This document shows positions 61,563 to 64,000 of a stretch of DNA of 64,000 nt, piece by piece. The stretch is from an uncultured Desulfobulbaceae bacterium (GTDB taxonomy: Bacteria > Desulfobacterota > Desulfobulbia > Desulfobulbales > BM004), in contig CAMYKS010000023.1 of assembly GCA_947259115.1 (NCBI GenBank), positions 25,193-89,192 of the forward strand, in the 5' to 3' direction. The stretch's first letter is position 1, and every line of letters begins with the position of its first letter. A program made the translations under genes and the position numbers. The notes below the pieces were generated by a model. The model saw only the letters and a program-made list of their open reading frames with translations. It was not told where the DNA came from and did not search any database.

Positions 61563-63890
61563 TTATTGTTTTCCCAGCGGCAGCCTGATCAAAAATATTG
61601 CCCCCTTGCCGGGAACGGATACGACATTCAGCGTACCCTGATGCGCTACGGTAATAAGGAAGTAGCTGACGGCAAGGCCAAGCCCGGTGCCTTCTCCAGG
61701 CGGCTTCGTTGTGAAAAACGGTTCAAAGATCCGGCGCTGTACCGCTTCATCCATACCGGGCCCGTTGTCTTCCACCTCAATTAGGGCCATCTTAGTATCA
61801 ACCTCATACCTGGTACGCAGGATTATTTTCGGCTCAGCAGGTGGATTTTCCTGGTTAAATATGGCCTGGGCCGCATTGCGGATAATATTGCGCATCACCT
61901 GTTCAATTTCAGAGGAGATGCAGGGCACTTCAGGAAGACCGGGGTCATACTCCTTAATAAGCTCAATCCTGTCAAAATTATATCTTTTTCTATACTCTTC
62001 ATTTACCATAAAGGAATCCAGAAGACTGTCAAACAACCTGCCCAGGTTTCGTAACTCCTTGGGCGCCTGATGCACCTGACTGAACTGCAGCATATATGAA
62101 ACTATATCAGCGGCCCTTTTTCCTGAACTCCGGATGCCTTCAAGGAATTTGGGGATTTGGCGGTCGGTTATATACGATTGGACTTTTACAAGGTCTACAC
62201 CATGCTCTGCGGCGACCTCAACATTCTTGGCAAGCTCCGGTGACAAACGCCGTATGACATTCTGGGCCCCCTGGATAATGCCGCCTAGAGGATTATTAAT
62301 CTCATGGGCCATTCCTTCAACAAGCCCGACCACTGAAGTGATTTTCTCCGATTGGACCAGCCTGTCCTCCATAATCACCCTTTCAGTGACATTGTCAATT
62401 CTGATAACGGCCCCCTTATAATCCTCAAGGCCCAGGGGATATATGATAATATCCGTATAGTACCCTTCCCCTTCCTGGGGAGTGCAGTAAACAGATTCCA
62501 GCTTGCGGACATGTTGCTGCTCAACCGCATCTTTGATCTCTGGTTTATTGTCAATGAGCATGGGACAGACTTCTTCCAATAGCTTGCCGTGGGCTTCTTC
62601 AGGAGTGAAATCTGTTACTTTTGTCGCTTCATTATTCCACTGTGTAATCCTGCCCTGCATATCAACGCCAATCAATATGGACGGCATGGCGTTAATAATA
62701 TTCTGCAGATAATGCTGTGCTTGGGCCATATCTTCTTCAGCCTTTTTACGCTCGGAAATATCCGCAAATGTTACCACGGCTCCCACGATTGCTCCTTTCT
62801 CAATTAACGGGGTGCTGATAAAATCCACCGGGAAAGTGGAACCGTTCTTGCGGATGTACCATTCATCAGTTCCCTGATGGATTTTGCCATCATGAACAGC
62901 GGCTGATATGGGACACTCCTCTTCAGGGTAAGGCATGCCGTCAGGTTTCGTATGGTGAATAGTGGCATGCTGACTGCGGCCGATCAGCTCTTCAGGCTCC
63001 CGTCCAAGCATCTTGGCAGCAGCAGGGTTGACAAACGTGGTTATCCCTTTGCTGTCAACACCGTAAATTCCCTCCCCTGCCGCCGAGAGAATCTGCTCCT
63101 GCCGCGTTCTTAATTGTTCCAGGGCAGCCTCGGCTTTTTCCCGTTCATAAACCCTGCTCCGCATGCCCAGATAGCTGAGGGATATTCCCAGGACACCAAG
63201 CAGCCACCACAACAGATGTCCCCACTGTAACATTTTAAGCTGCGCCTGATGGGCAATGCCAAATTTCTCCAAGGGCATTCTGACGGATATTCCGCCGCGG
63301 ATATCTCCAACGGCGTACCCCCCCTGCGCATGGCACTTCAGGCAAGGTTCTTCTATGACAAAGGGACGCATGAGGAAAACAACCTGTTCGTTGTTGATCT
63401 CCAACAACTCTCCGACTTCTTTTTTCCCGTTTGCCAGAGCTTCCAGAGCAGCTCTTTCCCAGTCATTGGCTTCGCCCCTTTTGCTTATGGGGTCCAGACT
63501 TTTTAATTCTCCACGTATGTCTTTTGCCGGACCGGAAAGTTCATACACCTGGTCCATCATGAAAGCATGGTCAGCCAAGGCCAGTTTGCGGCCTGAAGGA
63601 CTCATTATTTCCGGTTCCACAAGATCAAAAGGCGGGGGTCTTTGCTGAAAATCATTATCAACAGGTATATAGACGCCGCCATGCAGTGCATTCCATCTGC
63701 GATAGCGGTTGTCACTGAGAAGATAGGCACGGGCAACATTAACTGCGACCTCACGGGTTTCCTGCCGGATGAGGTGCAGGTTCCACATCAGGGAAACCAG
63801 GACGGTGCACGTCCAGCAGACAGCCAAAACAATGCTGTAAACACCTACCCTGGTTGACCTTGCTCTTGGTCTATTATTAATGTTCGTCAC
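61563..63890 (-). CDS. sensor histidine kinase with haem-type DUF3365 domain and two PAS domains
   Basis: The 775-residue kinase has a membrane segment at 16-38, a periplasmic DUF3365/Tll0287-like domain with the haem c motif CLKCH (183-187), a second segment (about 223-243), two PAS domains (about 262-385 and 393-508), a dimerisation domain with His529 (MAHEINNPL) and an ATPase domain with EPFFTTKPPGEGTGLGLAV. A c-type haem outside the membrane suggests redox or gas sensing. GTG start at 63890. It precedes the HD-GYP regulator. Confidence 0.92.
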   Translation of the reverse strand: MTNINNRPRARSTRVGVYSIVLAVCWTCTVLVSLMWNLHLIRQETREVAVNVARAYLLSDNRYRRWNALHGGVYIPVDNDFQQRPPPFDLVEPEIMSPSGRKLALADHAFMMDQVYELSGPAKDIRGELKSLDPISKRGEANDWERAALEALANGKKEVGELLEINNEQVVFLMRPFVIEEPCLKCHAQGGYAVGDIRGGISVRMPLEKFGIAHQAQLKMLQWGHLLWWLLGVLGISLSYLGMRSRVYEREKAEAALEQLRTRQEQILSAAGEGIYGVDSKGITTFVNPAAAKMLGREPEELIGRSQHATIHHTKPDGMPYPEEECPISAAVHDGKIHQGTDEWYIRKNGSTFPVDFISTPLIEKGAIVGAVVTFADISERKKAEEDMAQAQHYLQNIINAMPSILIGVDMQGRITQWNNEATKVTDFTPEEAHGKLLEEVCPMLIDNKPEIKDAVEQQHVRKLESVYCTPQEGEGYYTDIIIYPLGLEDYKGAVIRIDNVTERVIMEDRLVQSEKITSVVGLVEGMAHEINNPLGGIIQGAQNVIRRLSPELAKNVEVAAEHGVDLVKVQSYITDRQIPKFLEGIRSSGKRAADIVSYMLQFSQVHQAPKELRNLGRLFDSLLDSFMVNEEYRKRYNFDRIELIKEYDPGLPEVPCISSEIEQVMRNIIRNAAQAIFNQENPPAEPKIILRTRYEVDTKMALIEVEDNGPGMDEAVQRRIFEPFFTTKPPGEGTGLGLAVSYFLITVAHQGTLNVVSVPGKGAIFLIRLPLGKQ

Positions 63891-64000
63891 TGGCTACCCA
63901 TGAATTACTGGTGAAACTGCGCTGCACACAACCTTTTTATATTAATTAAAAAAAGAAACTTCTGCACCTCCAAAAACCGATATACATATTCATGGCACAA

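Noticed and set aside
1..64000. CRISPR array, prophage or rRNA operon
   Set aside because: No regularly spaced short repeats, no phage structural or integrase genes and no rRNA sequence were seen on either strand.

Overview
The window looks like chromosome from an anaerobic, Gram-negative bacterium of the Desulfobacterota type, probably near the Desulfobulbales. This is inferred from gene content, not from a marker gene. The supporting content is a futalosine-type menaquinone pathway, a system II-like cytochrome c haem handling protein (CcsA), a DUF1847 protein, a two-CW protein, an RND pump, outer-membrane barrel and lipoproteins, and a sensor kinase with a CXXCH haem motif. No rRNA, CRISPR array, phage genes or integrase were seen. 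One tRNA (Glu, CTC) is present.

Layout. At 0.3-3.6 kb a lone recC lies on the plus strand. At 3.6-14.3 kb there is one long minus-strand operon. It starts with a divergent sigma-70 factor, continues through mqnE, mqnC, an aminofutalosine deaminase, mqnA, ubiE, ubiX, ubiA and a flippase-like membrane protein, and ends with adk and purC. Many of these genes overlap by 4 bases. At 14.7-17.2 kb are malQ and a flavodoxin-like reductase, separated by a 161-bp MITE that supplies the last codons of malQ. tRNA-Glu and its terminator follow.

From 17.4 to 28.9 kb the DNA is accessory. It holds a glycine-zipper lipoprotein, a TIR-domain membrane protein, an unknown membrane protein and a methyltransferase with a strong promoter and a possible leader peptide. 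It also holds a chimeric, catalytically broken REP-associated transposase (RAYT), a mazEF-like toxin-antitoxin pair between two 154-bp palindromic repeats, an intact RAYT between 24-bp inverted repeats, and a four-gene operon of exported proteins. Three members of that operon look like paralogous lipoproteins of an unrecognised family.

From 29 to 64 kb the genes are mostly ordinary chromosomal ones. They include a permease, DUF1847, bpt and a ctpA-type protease; an RND pump with its adaptor; a MORN/SH3 protein; and a ccsA pair whose second gene ends inside the other MITE copy. Next come a B-box zinc-finger gene split by an amber codon, a TsaC/DUF309 pair, a fused purD-purE, and a FadR-like TetR regulator with a clear promoter and operator. 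The rest are greA, a 1397-residue TPR/outer-membrane barrel protein, rpoH, lepA with a lone hyuB, a two-CW/engB/hisG/hisI operon, a SlyD-like FKBP, and a haem-PAS histidine kinase paired with an HD-GYP response regulator.

The most unusual signals are the two MITE copies that both provide stop codons for the gene upstream, the palindrome-flanked toxin-antitoxin segment with its RAYT neighbours, the novel lipoprotein operon, and the amber-split zinc finger. I did not find a complete, clearly new multi-gene system. The lipoprotein operon and the repeat/RAYT/TA cluster are the best candidates.
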